Shown one piece after another: positions 56,275 to 64,000 of a stretch of DNA of 64,000 nt (the first letter of the stretch is position 1; each line of letters opens with the position of its first letter). Made by a program: the position numbers and the translations under genes. Origin of the DNA: Mycolicibacterium crocinum (lineage in GTDB: Bacteria; Actinomycetota; Actinomycetes; Mycobacteriales; Mycobacteriaceae); assembly GCF_022370635.2 (NCBI RefSeq), contig NZ_CP092362.2, positions 3,720,001 to 3,784,000 on the forward strand, read 5' to 3'. The notes beneath the pieces were generated by a model. It had not been told where the DNA came from and searched no databases. It saw only the letters and a program-made list of their open reading frames with translations.

Positions 56275-56771
56275 GCCAGGCTCACGCCGGCGAGGTAGAC
56301 GATGAGGAACCCGCCGATGATCGCCACCGCATCCTCGAGAAGAGCGGCCGGACGGTCCTTGCCGAACTTCGCGGCGAGCGCGCCACGCGCGGCAGCACCG
56401 CCCATGGTGCCGAGAACCGCGCCGATCATGCCGGCGCCGATGCCGCTGAAGATGTGACCGAACGGGGTGCCGATCACCGCACCGGCAAGCGCGCCAATCA
56501 CGATGCGCGCACCGAACTGCGAGGGCACCCTGCGACTGGGCGTCTTGGGCAGCTGATCGGTGACGAGTTCGCCGAGCGCGAGAAGGCTCAACACGATCAC
56601 CGCGATGATGTTGCCGAGCCACGACGACCACTGGCCGTGCGGGGCATCAGCGAGGTTGATCCAGCCGAGCATCGCGCCCCAGGCCAGAACTGCGAGCGGC
56701 GTCATCGCGCGCAAACCTGCCACGATGCCGATGAGTAGTGCGAACAACAGTGCGAGAAGCACGTAATTCAT
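56271..56771 (-). CDS. DUF4126 membrane protein (Rv2120c-like)
   Basis: 166 residues with four to five hydrophobic helices. The segments GLRAMTPLAVLAWGAMLGW, IIAVIVLSLLALGELVTDQLPKTPSR and GAVLGTMGGAAARGALAAKFG are the DUF4126 pattern. It stands between hisG and the oxidoreductase, the former as in M. tuberculosis. Function unknown. The 66-bp gap to hisG has no clear hairpin. Confidence 0.82.
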   Translation of the reverse strand: MNYVLLALLFALLIGIVAGLRAMTPLAVLAWGAMLGWINLADAPHGQWSSWLGNIIAVIVLSLLALGELVTDQLPKTPSRRVPSQFGARIVIGALAGAVIGTPFGHIFSGIGAGMIGAVLGTMGGAAARGALAAKFGKDRPAALLEDAVAIIGGFLIVYLAGVSLA

Positions 56772-56837
56772 GGCAGCCCTTCGACCGGAGGTGTCGTAAA
56801 GGACGCTAACACCGCCGACTGTCCGCCGCGGAACGAA

Positions 56838-57692
56838 TCAGAAGCGGCAGAACCTGATGTCGGAGGCCAGAATCGCCTTGGCCCCGATCGCCGCGAGCTC
56901 GTCCATGATCGTGTTGACGTCGCGACGCGGCACCAGGGCGCGCACTGCCACCCAGTCCGGGTCGGCCAGCGGCGCGATCGTCGGCGACTCCAGGCCGGGC
57001 GTGATCTCGGTGGCTCGTTCGAGCACCGAACGCGGACAGTCGTAGTCGAGCATCAGGTACTGCTGGCCGAACACCACGCCCTGGACGCGGGCGGCCAGTT
57101 GGTCACGCGCGGCCCGGTTCGCGTCGTCGCCGTTGCCCGCCCGCTCGATCAGGACCGCTTCCGAATCACACAGCGACTCACCGAAAGCGACCAGATCGTG
57201 TAGCCGCAGCGTCCGTCCGGAACCCACCACGTCGGCGATCGCATCCGCCACACCCAGCTGGATCGAGATCTCGACAGCACCGTCCAGCCGGATGACCGTC
57301 GCTTCAATCCCCCTGCCCGCCAGATCTTTTCGGACCAGATTCGGGTAGGCGGTGGCGATGCGCTTGCCCGCCAGGTCCGCGACCGTCCACTGCCGCCCCG
57401 CCGGGGCTGCGTAGCGGAAGGTGGACGAACCGAAGCCCAGGGCCAGCCGTTCGGTCACCGGGGCGTCGGATTCGGCGGCCAGATCCCGGCCGGTGATCCC
57501 GAAGTCGAGCTGCCCGGACCCCACGTAGATCGCGATGTCCTTGGGCCGCAGGAAGAAGAACTCGACGCCGTTGACCGGGTCGATGACGGTGAGATCCTTC
57601 GGATCGGTGCGCCGGCGGTAGCCGGCCTCCGACAGGATCTCGGCAGCCGATTCGGACAGCGCTCCCTTGTTCGGGACGGCAACGCGCAACAT
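56838..57692 (-). CDS. hisG: ATP phosphoribosyltransferase
   Basis: 284 residues from ATG 57692. [42 protein letters not shown] and the active-site [14 protein letters not shown] are highly conserved. The C-terminal ACT-like domain (about 210-284) binds histidine for feedback control. Catalyses the first step of histidine synthesis. A longer in-frame start is not supported. It lies 11 bp after hisE. Confidence 0.97.
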   Translation of the reverse strand: MLRVAVPNKGALSESAAEILSEAGYRRRTDPKDLTVIDPVNGVEFFFLRPKDIAIYVGSGQLDFGITGRDLAAESDAPVTERLALGFGSSTFRYAAPAGRQWTVADLAGKRIATAYPNLVRKDLAGRGIEATVIRLDGAVEISIQLGVADAIADVVGSGRTLRLHDLVAFGESLCDSEAVLIERAGNGDDANRAARDQLAARVQGVVFGQQYLMLDYDCPRSVLERATEITPGLESPTIAPLADPDWVAVRALVPRRDVNTIMDELAAIGAKAILASDIRFCRF

Positions 57693-57703
57693 GGCAGCCA
57701 CGG

Positions 57704-57985
57704 TCAGAGCTTCCGGTAGATGTCGTCGAGGGTCAGTCCGCGGGCCACCATCAGCACCTGCGCCCAATACAGAAGCTGGCTGATCTCCTCGGCCAGCGCC
57801 TCGTCGGATTCGTGTTCGGCGGCCAGCCAGACTTCGCCGGCCTCTTCGAGGATCTTCTTGCCGAGGGCGTGCACACCGCCGTCGAGGGCGGCGACGGTGG
57901 CGCTGCCCGCGGGCCGGGTCCGGGCTCGCTCCCCCAGTTCGGCGAACAGTTCCTCGAAGGTCTTCACGGCCTGCGATTGTTCCAT
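57704..57985 (-). CDS. hisE: phosphoribosyl-ATP pyrophosphatase
   Basis: 93 residues. [36 protein letters not shown] and [21 protein letters not shown] hold the acidic residues of the MazG-like fold. Second step of histidine synthesis. It is the first gene of the hisEG pair and is divergent from the lipoprotein across 54 bp. Confidence 0.96.
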   Translation of the reverse strand: MEQSQAVKTFEELFAELGERARTRPAGSATVAALDGGVHALGKKILEEAGEVWLAAEHESDEALAEEISQLLYWAQVLMVARGLTLDDIYRKL

Positions 57986-58039
57986 GCGGGCCGATGCGCC
58001 GTCACGGCGGTTTCCGGTGCGGTACTACTCTGACGTCTC

Positions 58040-58627
58040 GTGCGAGGATCCCGGCCACTGTTCGTCCTGGGCGCCGCGGTGGTGGCCCTGGCCGGCTGTT
58101 CCAACCCGATCGTCACCACCAAGGAGACCAGCGAGCAAACCGCTCCACCGGTCGCTGCCACAACGTCGGCTCGCCCCAGCAATGACAAGCTGGTCAATGC
58201 GTTCGATTTCTACACCAGGACCGACGACGTCCGCTCGGGCTACTACTTCGCCAGCCCGAGCGGCAGCTGGCGTTGCGTGATCGTCCCCCGCACCTGGGCC
58301 GGTTGCCAGTCGAGTTCGGGAACCGGGCGGATCGGCGTCACGGGTGCGCCGGACACGGTGACCGACGCCGATGGGCAAACCGCCGCCCCCAACTCGATCG
58401 TGGTGGGCACCCAAGAAGATCCGCAGTTCGCTTCGCTGCCGGCCGAGCAATTCAAGCAGCCGTCGGGAACACCGAAGACGTTGCCGTTCAACAAGATTCT
58501 CGCGGCTGCGGGATTCCGCTGCAACATTTCGCAGCAGACGGGCATCTCGTGCATGAGCGAACAGACCGGCAAGGGCTTCACCTTCTCCAACACCGGGGCC
58601 AGCTGGCAGTACACCGACGTCCCCTAG
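58040..58627 (+). CDS. lipoprotein of unknown function
   Basis: 195 residues from GTG 58040. Signal with lipobox LAGC (GAAVVALAGCSNP). A Thr-rich linker, then a beta-rich domain with Cys at GSWRCVIVPRTWAGCQSS and GFRCNISQQTGISCMSE, i.e. four Cys that may form two disulfides. No known family recognised. Its stop overlaps the convergent MPT64-like gene by 4 bp (CTAG). Confidence 0.75.
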   Translation: MRGSRPLFVLGAAVVALAGCSNPIVTTKETSEQTAPPVAATTSARPSNDKLVNAFDFYTRTDDVRSGYYFASPSGSWRCVIVPRTWAGCQSSSGTGRIGVTGAPDTVTDADGQTAAPNSIVVGTQEDPQFASLPAEQFKQPSGTPKTLPFNKILAAAGFRCNISQQTGISCMSEQTGKGFTFSNTGASWQYTDVP

Positions 58628-59271
58628 GCCAACAGCGCGGCCAGCTCCGACCGGGGTACCGACACCGAGCGCGGGCCCACATGCAGGAAATCCTGATCGA
58701 TGAAGATCACCATCGCGTCGTCGGTGAGCGCGAAGTTGCGGTAGCCGTGCACACCGAAGTCGTCCGGCGCCGGCAGATTCGGCGCCGCGGCGTGCACGTC
58801 GGCCGGCGTCGTGCCCGGCTTGAACAATGACGCGAACGTGATCGGAGAACCGCGGCCCAGGTCGTAGGTGAACGCGGTGTACGAGGTGGCCGGACGGCCG
58901 TCGTTGGCCGCGCCCGAATCGTTCTGGGCGGCGAACACGACGCTTTCGGTGCCCGCCGATTGGTAGGGCTTGCCGGTGATCGTCAGCTCGTAGCCCGACT
59001 CTCTGCCGATGGGCGGAAACGTCGCCGCGTAGTCGGCCATCCGGTCGCGTTCACCGGTCAGGTAGCTCGCGACCGCCTGCTGGTCGGGATAGCCGACCGG
59101 GAAACTGGCGTGGAACCGGAAACCGGCGTCGGCGCGGTCGATATGGCACTGCGCCGAGGCGTCCACCGTGCCACCGAGATCTGTACACGCCGACTGCGCC
59201 GCGACCGCGGGGACCATGCCGAATCCGGCCACCCCAGCGAGCAGTACAGCGGCTGCCGTCCACTTGATCAT
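58624..59271 (-). CDS. secreted MPT64-like protein (DUF3298/RsiV-type)
   Basis: 215 residues. Signal peptide, then ACTDLGGTVDASAQCHID with a Cys pair, FHASFPVGYPDQQAVASYL, YELTITGKPYQSAGTESVVF and NFALTDDAMVIFIDQDFL. The layout is that of mycobacterial MPT64/MPB64 antigens. These are small secreted beta-sandwich proteins; no enzymatic function is firmly known. It is 10 bp after the next gene upstream, forming an operon. Confidence 0.78.
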   Translation of the reverse strand: MIKWTAAAVLLAGVAGFGMVPAVAAQSACTDLGGTVDASAQCHIDRADAGFRFHASFPVGYPDQQAVASYLTGERDRMADYAATFPPIGRESGYELTITGKPYQSAGTESVVFAAQNDSGAANDGRPATSYTAFTYDLGRGSPITFASLFKPGTTPADVHAAAPNLPAPDDFGVHGYRNFALTDDAMVIFIDQDFLHVGPRSVSVPRSELAALLA

Positions 59272-59281
59272 GACGGTCTCC

Positions 59282-60553
59282 TTATCCCGGGTAGATGATC
59301 GCGCGTTGAACGGAGCCGCCGTTGACCTTCGGCCCGAGCAGAACGTCGGCGGTGTTGGCCGCCGGGTCGAAGGCCAGCAGGGATGTGCCCGGGCCGCAGC
59401 CGGCGTGGCCTTCGACGATCAGCTTGTCGCCGGTCGCACCGACGACGCCCACGCTGGAATTGCCGAGGATCGGAATTGTCACCGGCGTGGTGTGCATGTC
59501 AGCAGTCAGCTTCGAAACGAAGACCGTGCCGCACGCTCCCAGCGACTGGAGATACGTACCGCTGGGCAACTGCCAGGCAGCCGCATCGTGCAGGTCGCGG
59601 CCGAATCCGGAATCCTGTTGACCGGTGTTGGGTGCGGTCAGCGCGGCCGGCTGGCCGCCGTCGGTGGGGATAGTCCAAAGTTGGTCCCCCTGGGAGGTGA
59701 CGTCGGTGCAATCGGCGAGCACCACCGACGGGGTCCACCACCGAACCGGCCGGCATGAGGTGATCGTGTCCGGCACCGGCAGCGTCCGGCTCACAACCCC
59801 GTCCTCGCCGAGCATCACCATGCCCTTGTCGCCGCTGGCCACCAGTTGAGTGCGGTCCGACGAGGACAGGAAGCTACCGGTGAACCTGCCGGCGGCACCG
59901 AGATCGGTGGGATAGCGCACCTGCTCGGCACCGTTCAGGTCGACCCGCCGCAGCGCGGACTTCTCGGTGTAGCCCGGCGCGAGCAGAACCGATCGATCGG
60001 TCGGCCCGGCGTACTCCCCGGCGACGGCGGCGGGAACCTCAAAGGTGACGTGGACGCCCGTGGTCAGGTCGATATCGGTGAAGGTGGTTCGCACTTCGGG
60101 CGTGCTGGGATCGGCGCAATGCCAACCCTGTGCGTCATGCGATTGCGGGCACCTGTCGACCTCCTGGAGCAGGGCGTGCCGGCCGTCGCGCGACCAGTCC
60201 GCCAGGCCGACGGGATGCCCGGGGTTGTCCCTGCCGGGGTCGGCACCGACGACGGGAAGGCTGCCGACGGCGTAGCGCTTCCCGTTCGGGTCGAGCAGGA
60301 ACAGCGTGGAGGGCGCGACGCGGGGTTCGCCGTCGGGTACCTGCTCGCCGGGCCGCCGCCCTGGGACCGGGTTCCAGGCGGCGAGCATCCAACCGGCGCC
60401 GACCTTCTCCCACGGGACCTGGGCGGCGGTCATCTCGGCGCCGGGGTCGGCCGTGCTGGGCGCCACCGAGCAGGTCATCAGGCCGGTCGCGACGGCGATC
60501 ACCGCGGCGCCGGCCAATGCCCGCTGGAGGCTGGGGGTGACTCGTGCGGTCAT
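59282..60553 (-). CDS. large exported protein, probable beta-propeller
   Basis: 423 residues. Signal-like N-terminus (RALAGAAVIAVATGLMTCSV); the LMTC is not a standard lipobox. The mature chain has repeated beta-blade-like segments: STLFLLDPNGKRYAVGSL, LADWSRDGRHALLQEV, DRSVLLAPGYTEKSALRRVDL and DRTQLVASGDKGMVMLG, each with an SxD or WSxDG-like turn. A six- or seven-bladed TolB/WD40-like fold is plausible. No enzymatic motif. Divergent from embR; a conserved element at 60594-60630 lies in between. Confidence 0.68.
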   Translation of the reverse strand: MTARVTPSLQRALAGAAVIAVATGLMTCSVAPSTADPGAEMTAAQVPWEKVGAGWMLAAWNPVPGRRPGEQVPDGEPRVAPSTLFLLDPNGKRYAVGSLPVVGADPGRDNPGHPVGLADWSRDGRHALLQEVDRCPQSHDAQGWHCADPSTPEVRTTFTDIDLTTGVHVTFEVPAAVAGEYAGPTDRSVLLAPGYTEKSALRRVDLNGAEQVRYPTDLGAAGRFTGSFLSSSDRTQLVASGDKGMVMLGEDGVVSRTLPVPDTITSCRPVRWWTPSVVLADCTDVTSQGDQLWTIPTDGGQPAALTAPNTGQQDSGFGRDLHDAAAWQLPSGTYLQSLGACGTVFVSKLTADMHTTPVTIPILGNSSVGVVGATGDKLIVEGHAGCGPGTSLLAFDPAANTADVLLGPKVNGGSVQRAIIYPG

Positions 60554-60593
60554 GGCGTTTTCCGTTCTTCGGGCCGCTGCTGCGGCCGATCGA

Positions 60594-60630
60594 GACGAGT
60601 TTCGAGCGGAGCGCTTGGAGGATTCTCAAA
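60594..60630. promoter_or_regulatory. conserved 37-bp element, copy 1
   Basis: On the minus strand it reads TTTGAGAATCCTCCAAG, then CGCTCCGCTCGAAACTCGTC. It is 30 of 37 identical to copy 2 at 62254. It lies between the divergent exported-protein and embR genes. Regulatory role inferred. Confidence 0.55.
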
Positions 60631-60648
60631 TGGCGTCACAATGTGCCC

Positions 60649-61752
60649 ATGGCGACAGCGGATCTGGGTTTCGGCCTGCTGGGCCCGTTGCACCTGACCG
60701 TTGGCGGCGCGCCAGTCGCGCCGGGCACACCGAAGCAGCGCGCGATATTGGCGATGCTGCTGATCAACCGCAACCGCACGGTCAGTGCCGACGGGCTGAT
60801 CGACGCCGTGTGGCAGGAGTCGCCGGCGGCCGCGGTCCGGGCGAGCCTGCACTCCTATGTGTCGAATCTGCGTCGCCTGCTCGGCGGTGGTCAGGATGTG
60901 TTGGCGAACTCGCCGCCGGGCTATCGGCTCACCGTCGCCGACGGTGACTGCGATCTCGACCGCTTCCTCGCCGAGAAGACCGCTGGACTTCAGGCCGCCG
61001 CGGCGGGCAATTTCGGCGAGGCCGGCACGCGGCTGTCCGCGGCGCTGGCGCAGTGGCGCGGACCGGTGCTCGACGATCTGCGGGACTTCGCCTTCACCGA
61101 GGCGTTCGCCGCCGCCCTCACCGAAGACCGGGTCCTGGTGCAGACCGCGCACGCCGAGGCCGAGATCGCTTGCGGCCGAGCAGTTTCGGCGATCGGCGAG
61201 TTGGAGGCCCTGGTCGGCGAACACCCGTATCGCGAGCCGCTGTGGGTACAGCTGATCACCGCGTACTACATCAGCGAACGTCAGTCGGATGCGCTCGCCG
61301 CCCATCGCAGGCTGAAGCGGCTGCTGGCCGACGATTTGGGTATCGATCCCGGGCCGACGGTGAACGAGCTCAACGAGCGAATCCTGCGCCAGGAGCGCCT
61401 CGATGTGGGCCAGGCGGCCAAGGCGACCGCGGTGCACACCCTGACCACGTCGGGCAGCGCCGATTCTGCCGTCGCCGCCCTGCGTGACGGCACCGGTCAG
61501 CGACATGTGCTGCACGGGGCGGTCACTCGCATCGGTCGCCTGCCCGACAACGACATCGTGCTCAACGATCCCGACGTCAGCCGGCATCACGCGGTGATCG
61601 TCGACACCGGCAGCAGTTTGGTGATCACCGACGTGCGGTCGGCGAACGGCGTGCACGTTCAGGGTCAGCGGCTGCGGCCCAGCACGACGCTCGCCGACGG
61701 CGACCGAATCGTGATCTGCGGCCACGAGTTCACCATCGAAATCGATCGGTGA
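60649..61752 (+). CDS. embR: SARP-type regulator with FHA domain, EmbR family
   Basis: 367 residues from ATG 60649. A winged-helix domain (1-100), a bacterial transcriptional activator (BTAD) helical domain (about 105-255), and a C-terminal FHA domain (about 288-367). The phosphothreonine-binding residues are kept: Arg297, Ser311 and Asn333 (RIGRLPDNDIVLNDPDVSRHH, SANGVHV). EmbR in M. tuberculosis is phosphorylated by PknH and activates embCAB arabinosyltransferases. Here it is a homologue by architecture; whether it is the true orthologue is not certain. A kinase lies 1.4 kb downstream. Confidence 0.85.
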   Translation: MATADLGFGLLGPLHLTVGGAPVAPGTPKQRAILAMLLINRNRTVSADGLIDAVWQESPAAAVRASLHSYVSNLRRLLGGGQDVLANSPPGYRLTVADGDCDLDRFLAEKTAGLQAAAAGNFGEAGTRLSAALAQWRGPVLDDLRDFAFTEAFAAALTEDRVLVQTAHAEAEIACGRAVSAIGELEALVGEHPYREPLWVQLITAYYISERQSDALAAHRRLKRLLADDLGIDPGPTVNELNERILRQERLDVGQAAKATAVHTLTTSGSADSAVAALRDGTGQRHVLHGAVTRIGRLPDNDIVLNDPDVSRHHAVIVDTGSSLVITDVRSANGVHVQGQRLRPSTTLADGDRIVICGHEFTIEIDR

Positions 61753-61782
61753 ACTGACGGGCTCGCTTGCCGATTCGATCCT

Positions 61783-62250
61783 TCAGTTCGTGCCCGGGTA
61801 GCACGTCCCGGCAGGCCAGGCCCAGACGTCGCGCACCGCTTGCGGCACCGGGCAGGGTTGCTTGCCCGCCCGGATGGGGCCGTAGCCAACAGCGATGGGC
61901 AGCCATGTCGTTCCCGGTTGGGCGCCCTTGCGAAAGACCATGTAGCTGTTCTGGTCCTGCAATTGGATCGCGGCCTCTTCCGTGGTGGGATTCCACAATT
62001 GCGCAGCCGCCCAGTAATAAGTGTTCACCGGGTTGGGGTCGAACGCGTAGTAGGTTTAACCCGGCCGCAGTTCCCGGAACTCCGAGGCCGGCCGTCCGGT
62101 CAGCGCGGCACCGGCCTGGATCAGCTCGGCGCGGACAGCGTCGGTCATCGGCAGGTTCACTACGGAATCGTCGGGGCACGCGTGCCCCGCAGGGCTGAAG
62201 GTCATGGCCGCCACAATGACGCCCATCGCGGCTGTGGTCTTGGTGATCAT
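61783..62250 (-). pseudogene. secreted-protein gene split by an in-frame stop
   Basis: A signal peptide (MITKTTAAMGVIVAAM to SPAGHA) precedes CPDDSVVNLPMTDAVR and RELRPG, then TAA at 62056-62058. The same frame continues TYYAFDPNPVNTYYWAAAQL to a natural end CYPGTN. The two halves share one frame and together make about 155 residues with two late Cys. Either a nonsense mutation (CAA to TAA fits), a sequencing error or readthrough. A TTG at 62289 could be an alternative start, adding MRILQGLRRKLAD. Convergent with embR. Confidence 0.7.
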
Positions 62251-62253
62251 GTC

Positions 62254-62290
62254 GGCAAGCTTCCGGCGGAGGCCTTGGAGGATTCTCAAA
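62254..62290. promoter_or_regulatory. conserved 37-bp element, copy 2
   Basis: Minus strand TTTGAGAATCCTCCAAG, then GCCTCCGCCGGAAGCTTGCC. It matches copy 1 at 60594 at 30 of 37 positions, 17 in a row at the 5' end. It lies between the divergent broken gene and the serine hydrolase. In this copy the element could be translated in frame as MRILQGLRRKL. Confidence 0.55.
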
Positions 62291-62342
62291 GGATCTCTCG
62301 GTGTCGTTGACAGCCGGACGGCCAGTACCGGATGGTCGACCC

Positions 62343-63182
62343 ATGACAGCTGCTCGCGGCGGACACCGGGTGTGGCTGGTCGCCGGTATCGCGCTGTTCG
62401 GCACGCTGGCGCTAGCCGCGGGAATCGTCATCGGCACGCACGTGCCGCGTCGCGCGCCGGACGACTCGCTGGCCGCCGCTTTCGCTCGCCTGCAAGCGTC
62501 GCTGCATGCGACGGTCGGCATCGCGATCGGTCCCGTCGGTAGTGGTCAGGAACCGCTGGTATTGGGTGACTTTCGCAGTGGGGCAGCGTGGTCGACGATC
62601 AAGGTCCCGCTGGTCATCGCGGCGTTGCGTGCCGAGAATCCGCCCGTCGTGACGCCCGCGATGACCGCCGCGATCACCGAATCCGACAATGCGGCAGCGG
62701 AATCCTTATGGACCGGGCTCGGTGATCCCACCGGGGCCGCGCAGGCGGTGGACGCGGTGCTGCGGCAGGCGGGTGATCCGACCTCGGTTGAGTCGCGACG
62801 AATCCGGCCGGAGTTCAGCGCTTTCGGCCAGACGGAGTGGGCGTTGGCCGATCAGGTCCGGTTCGTCTCGGCGGCGTGGTGTGACAGGGCGAACGCTCCG
62901 GTCTTCGCGTTGATGGGGCAGGTCGATGCCGCGCAGCGTTGGGGTATCGGGGTGGTCGACGGTGCCCGGTTCAAGGGTGGCTGGGGTCCGTCGGTGACCG
63001 GCGGTTACCTGGTGCGCCAAGTGGGGGTGCTGGTCACACCCGCTGGAGCAACCGCGATTGCACTTGCCGCACACCCGGATTCGGGTCGGTTCGAAGACGG
63101 TACCGCCGACCTGTCGACGATCGCCGACTGGCTGATGTCGCGTCGCGCGGCGCTGCCCACCGGCAGCTGCGCCTCACCATAG
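62343..63182 (+). CDS. membrane-anchored SxxK serine hydrolase, beta-lactamase-like
   Basis: 279 residues from ATG 62343; a start 14 codons upstream is possible. One N-terminal helix (VWLVAGIALFGTLALAAGIVIG) anchors a class-A-like domain outside. Active-site motifs: S84-T-I-K87, S114-D-N116 and K211-G-G. The general-base Glu of true class A beta-lactamases is not clear. It could be a D,D-peptidase-like or beta-lactamase-fold enzyme acting on the cell wall. The stop overlaps the kinase gene by 9 bp. Confidence 0.8.
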   Translation: MTAARGGHRVWLVAGIALFGTLALAAGIVIGTHVPRRAPDDSLAAAFARLQASLHATVGIAIGPVGSGQEPLVLGDFRSGAAWSTIKVPLVIAALRAENPPVVTPAMTAAITESDNAAAESLWTGLGDPTGAAQAVDAVLRQAGDPTSVESRRIRPEFSAFGQTEWALADQVRFVSAAWCDRANAPVFALMGQVDAAQRWGIGVVDGARFKGGWGPSVTGGYLVRQVGVLVTPAGATAIALAAHPDSGRFEDGTADLSTIADWLMSRRAALPTGSCASP

Positions 63183-64000
63183 GTAAACGCGGGCGTTGTT
63201 TCCGCCGGTACAGGTGATCCAGTTGTCGCCCGGGTACTGCTGGCATTGCACGACGAAGTTCGAGCCATTGCACTGCGCGCCGGGCACGCTGCGGCAGTCG
63301 ACCGCACCCGGCGCCGACACCGCCCGAGGGATGCCATTGGCGTTGCCGTACTGAGCCCAGTACGACGTCAGCACACTCTTGGTGAAAAGGCATGTGGTTT
63401 CGGCGGTTCCGCGCCCGGCGTGGGTGCCGAACCCGCCGGCATTCGGCAACGTGAACCCGTCGTCGCACGACTGGTGCAGGGCGCTCTGGTCCGGTCCGGG
63501 CACCACCTCGGCGGTCTTGGCGACCGGACCCATCGCCTGCCCCGAATTGTCCCGGGCCAGCAGCCCGATGATCACGCCGATGCCAGCCAGAATCAGCGCG
63601 GCCGCAACGGCGATCGCGGTCGGCAGCAGCCAGGAGCGACGCCCGCGCTCCGGCGTGGTCGTGGTGGTCGCTTCGGCCGAAGGCGGCGAGGTAGCCGTCG
63701 GCGTCGTGTGCGGCGCGGTCACCGCGTACTGCAGGGCGCGCTGGGCCGCGCGGCCGAGACCACCCGCGGTTCCATACCGATCGTCGGGATCCTTGGCCAT
63801 TCCGCGCGCGACCACGTCGTCGAACGCCGCGGGGATCCGCGGGTTCACCGTCGACGGCCGTGGCGGCGACGCCGTGAGGTGCGCCCCGACCTGACTTTCG
63901 AGGCTGTCGCCGGGAAACGGTGTCTCGCCCGTCAGCATCTCGTACATCACGCAGGTCAGCGCGTAGACGTCGACAGCGGGGGTGGCCGGTTCGCCGTTGA
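63174..64000 (-). CDS. receptor-like Ser/Thr protein kinase, C-terminal part
   Basis: Runs off the window at 64000; about 275 residues are visible. The end of the kinase domain shows DVYALTCVMYEMLTGETPFPGDS (subdomain IX) and RGMAKDPDDRYGTAGGLGRA, followed by a Thr/Pro-rich linker, one membrane helix (WLLPTAIAVAAALILAGIGVIIGLL) and an outside domain with about six Cys (QSCDDGFTLP, TTCLFT, VDCRSVPGAQC, VVQCQQYP, ITCTGG). The position near embR suggests a PknH-like role, but the sensor domain is not PknH_C. Catalytic residues lie outside the window. Confidence 0.85.
   Translation of the reverse strand, partial: NGEPATPAVDVYALTCVMYEMLTGETPFPGDSLESQVGAHLTASPPRPSTVNPRIPAAFDDVVARGMAKDPDDRYGTAGGLGRAAQRALQYAVTAPHTTPTATSPPSAEATTTTTPERGRRSWLLPTAIAVAAALILAGIGVIIGLLARDNSGQAMGPVAKTAEVVPGPDQSALHQSCDDGFTLPNAGGFGTHAGRGTAETTCLFTKSVLTSYWAQYGNANGIPRAVSAPGAVDCRSVPGAQCNGSNFVVQCQQYPGDNWITCTGGNNARVYLW

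Overview
The window is a 64-kb, high-GC chromosomal segment of a mycobacterium, most likely a fast-growing Mycolicibacterium-type species. Codon use is typical of that group, secreted proteins are abundant, and the gene order follows the Mycobacterium tuberculosis block Rv1634 to Rv1615 from memory: MFS exporter, uvrB, DUF402, coaE, rpsA, polA, DUF35/thiolase pair, pdtaR, cya, cydABDC, a DUF2156 protein, tesB, pyk, DUF2752 and TM2 proteins. gltBD, which lies elsewhere in M. tuberculosis, sits inside this block, as does a dps2-type gene. I see no insertion sequence, prophage, plasmid gene or CRISPR array.

Layout. 0-5 kb: the end of a UdgX-type uracil-DNA glycosylase, an alpha/beta hydrolase, a very large secreted Pro/Gly-repeat protein and tRNA-Cys. 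5-22 kb: MgtC, an exporter, DNA repair and replication (uvrB, polA), translation and CoA synthesis (rpsA, coaE), a PrsW-like membrane protease, a secreted leishmanolysin-like metallopeptidase, the thiolase/OB-fold pair and an XRE regulator facing a methionine aminopeptidase. 22-28 kb: a complete branched-chain amino-acid ABC transporter (livKHMGF). 28-33 kb: the ANTAR regulator pdtaR, an unusual tRNA with a CAA anticodon, an orphan ATP-grasp enzyme, a nitrilase-family hydrolase, a class III adenylate cyclase and Dps. 33-36 kb: a polar amino-acid ABC operon. 36-43 kb: HdeD and the cytochrome bd oxidase operon cydABDC. 43-57 kb: DUF2156 protein, tesB, pyk, gltDB, small membrane proteins, a secreted YadA-head-like repeat protein, a flavin disulfide oxidoreductase and DUF4126. 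57-64 kb: hisE-hisG, then an accessory surface-signalling cluster with an MPT64-like protein, secreted proteins, an EmbR/SARP-FHA regulator, a broken secreted-protein gene, an SxxK serine hydrolase and a partial Ser/Thr kinase.

How the parts work together. The left and centre form a housekeeping backbone of replication, repair, translation, respiration and nitrogen assimilation, with transporters feeding amino acids into the same metabolism. The right end looks accessory. A receptor-like kinase and an FHA-bearing transcription factor are natural signalling partners, and two divergent promoter regions in that cluster share a near-identical 37-bp element absent from the rest of the window as far as I could see by eye. 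The strongest oddities are the four families of 57-bp repeats encoding 19-residue Pro/Gly units, the M8-like protease, the class-I-shaped CAA tRNA followed by a long hairpin, and the shared element with its neighbouring in-frame stop.
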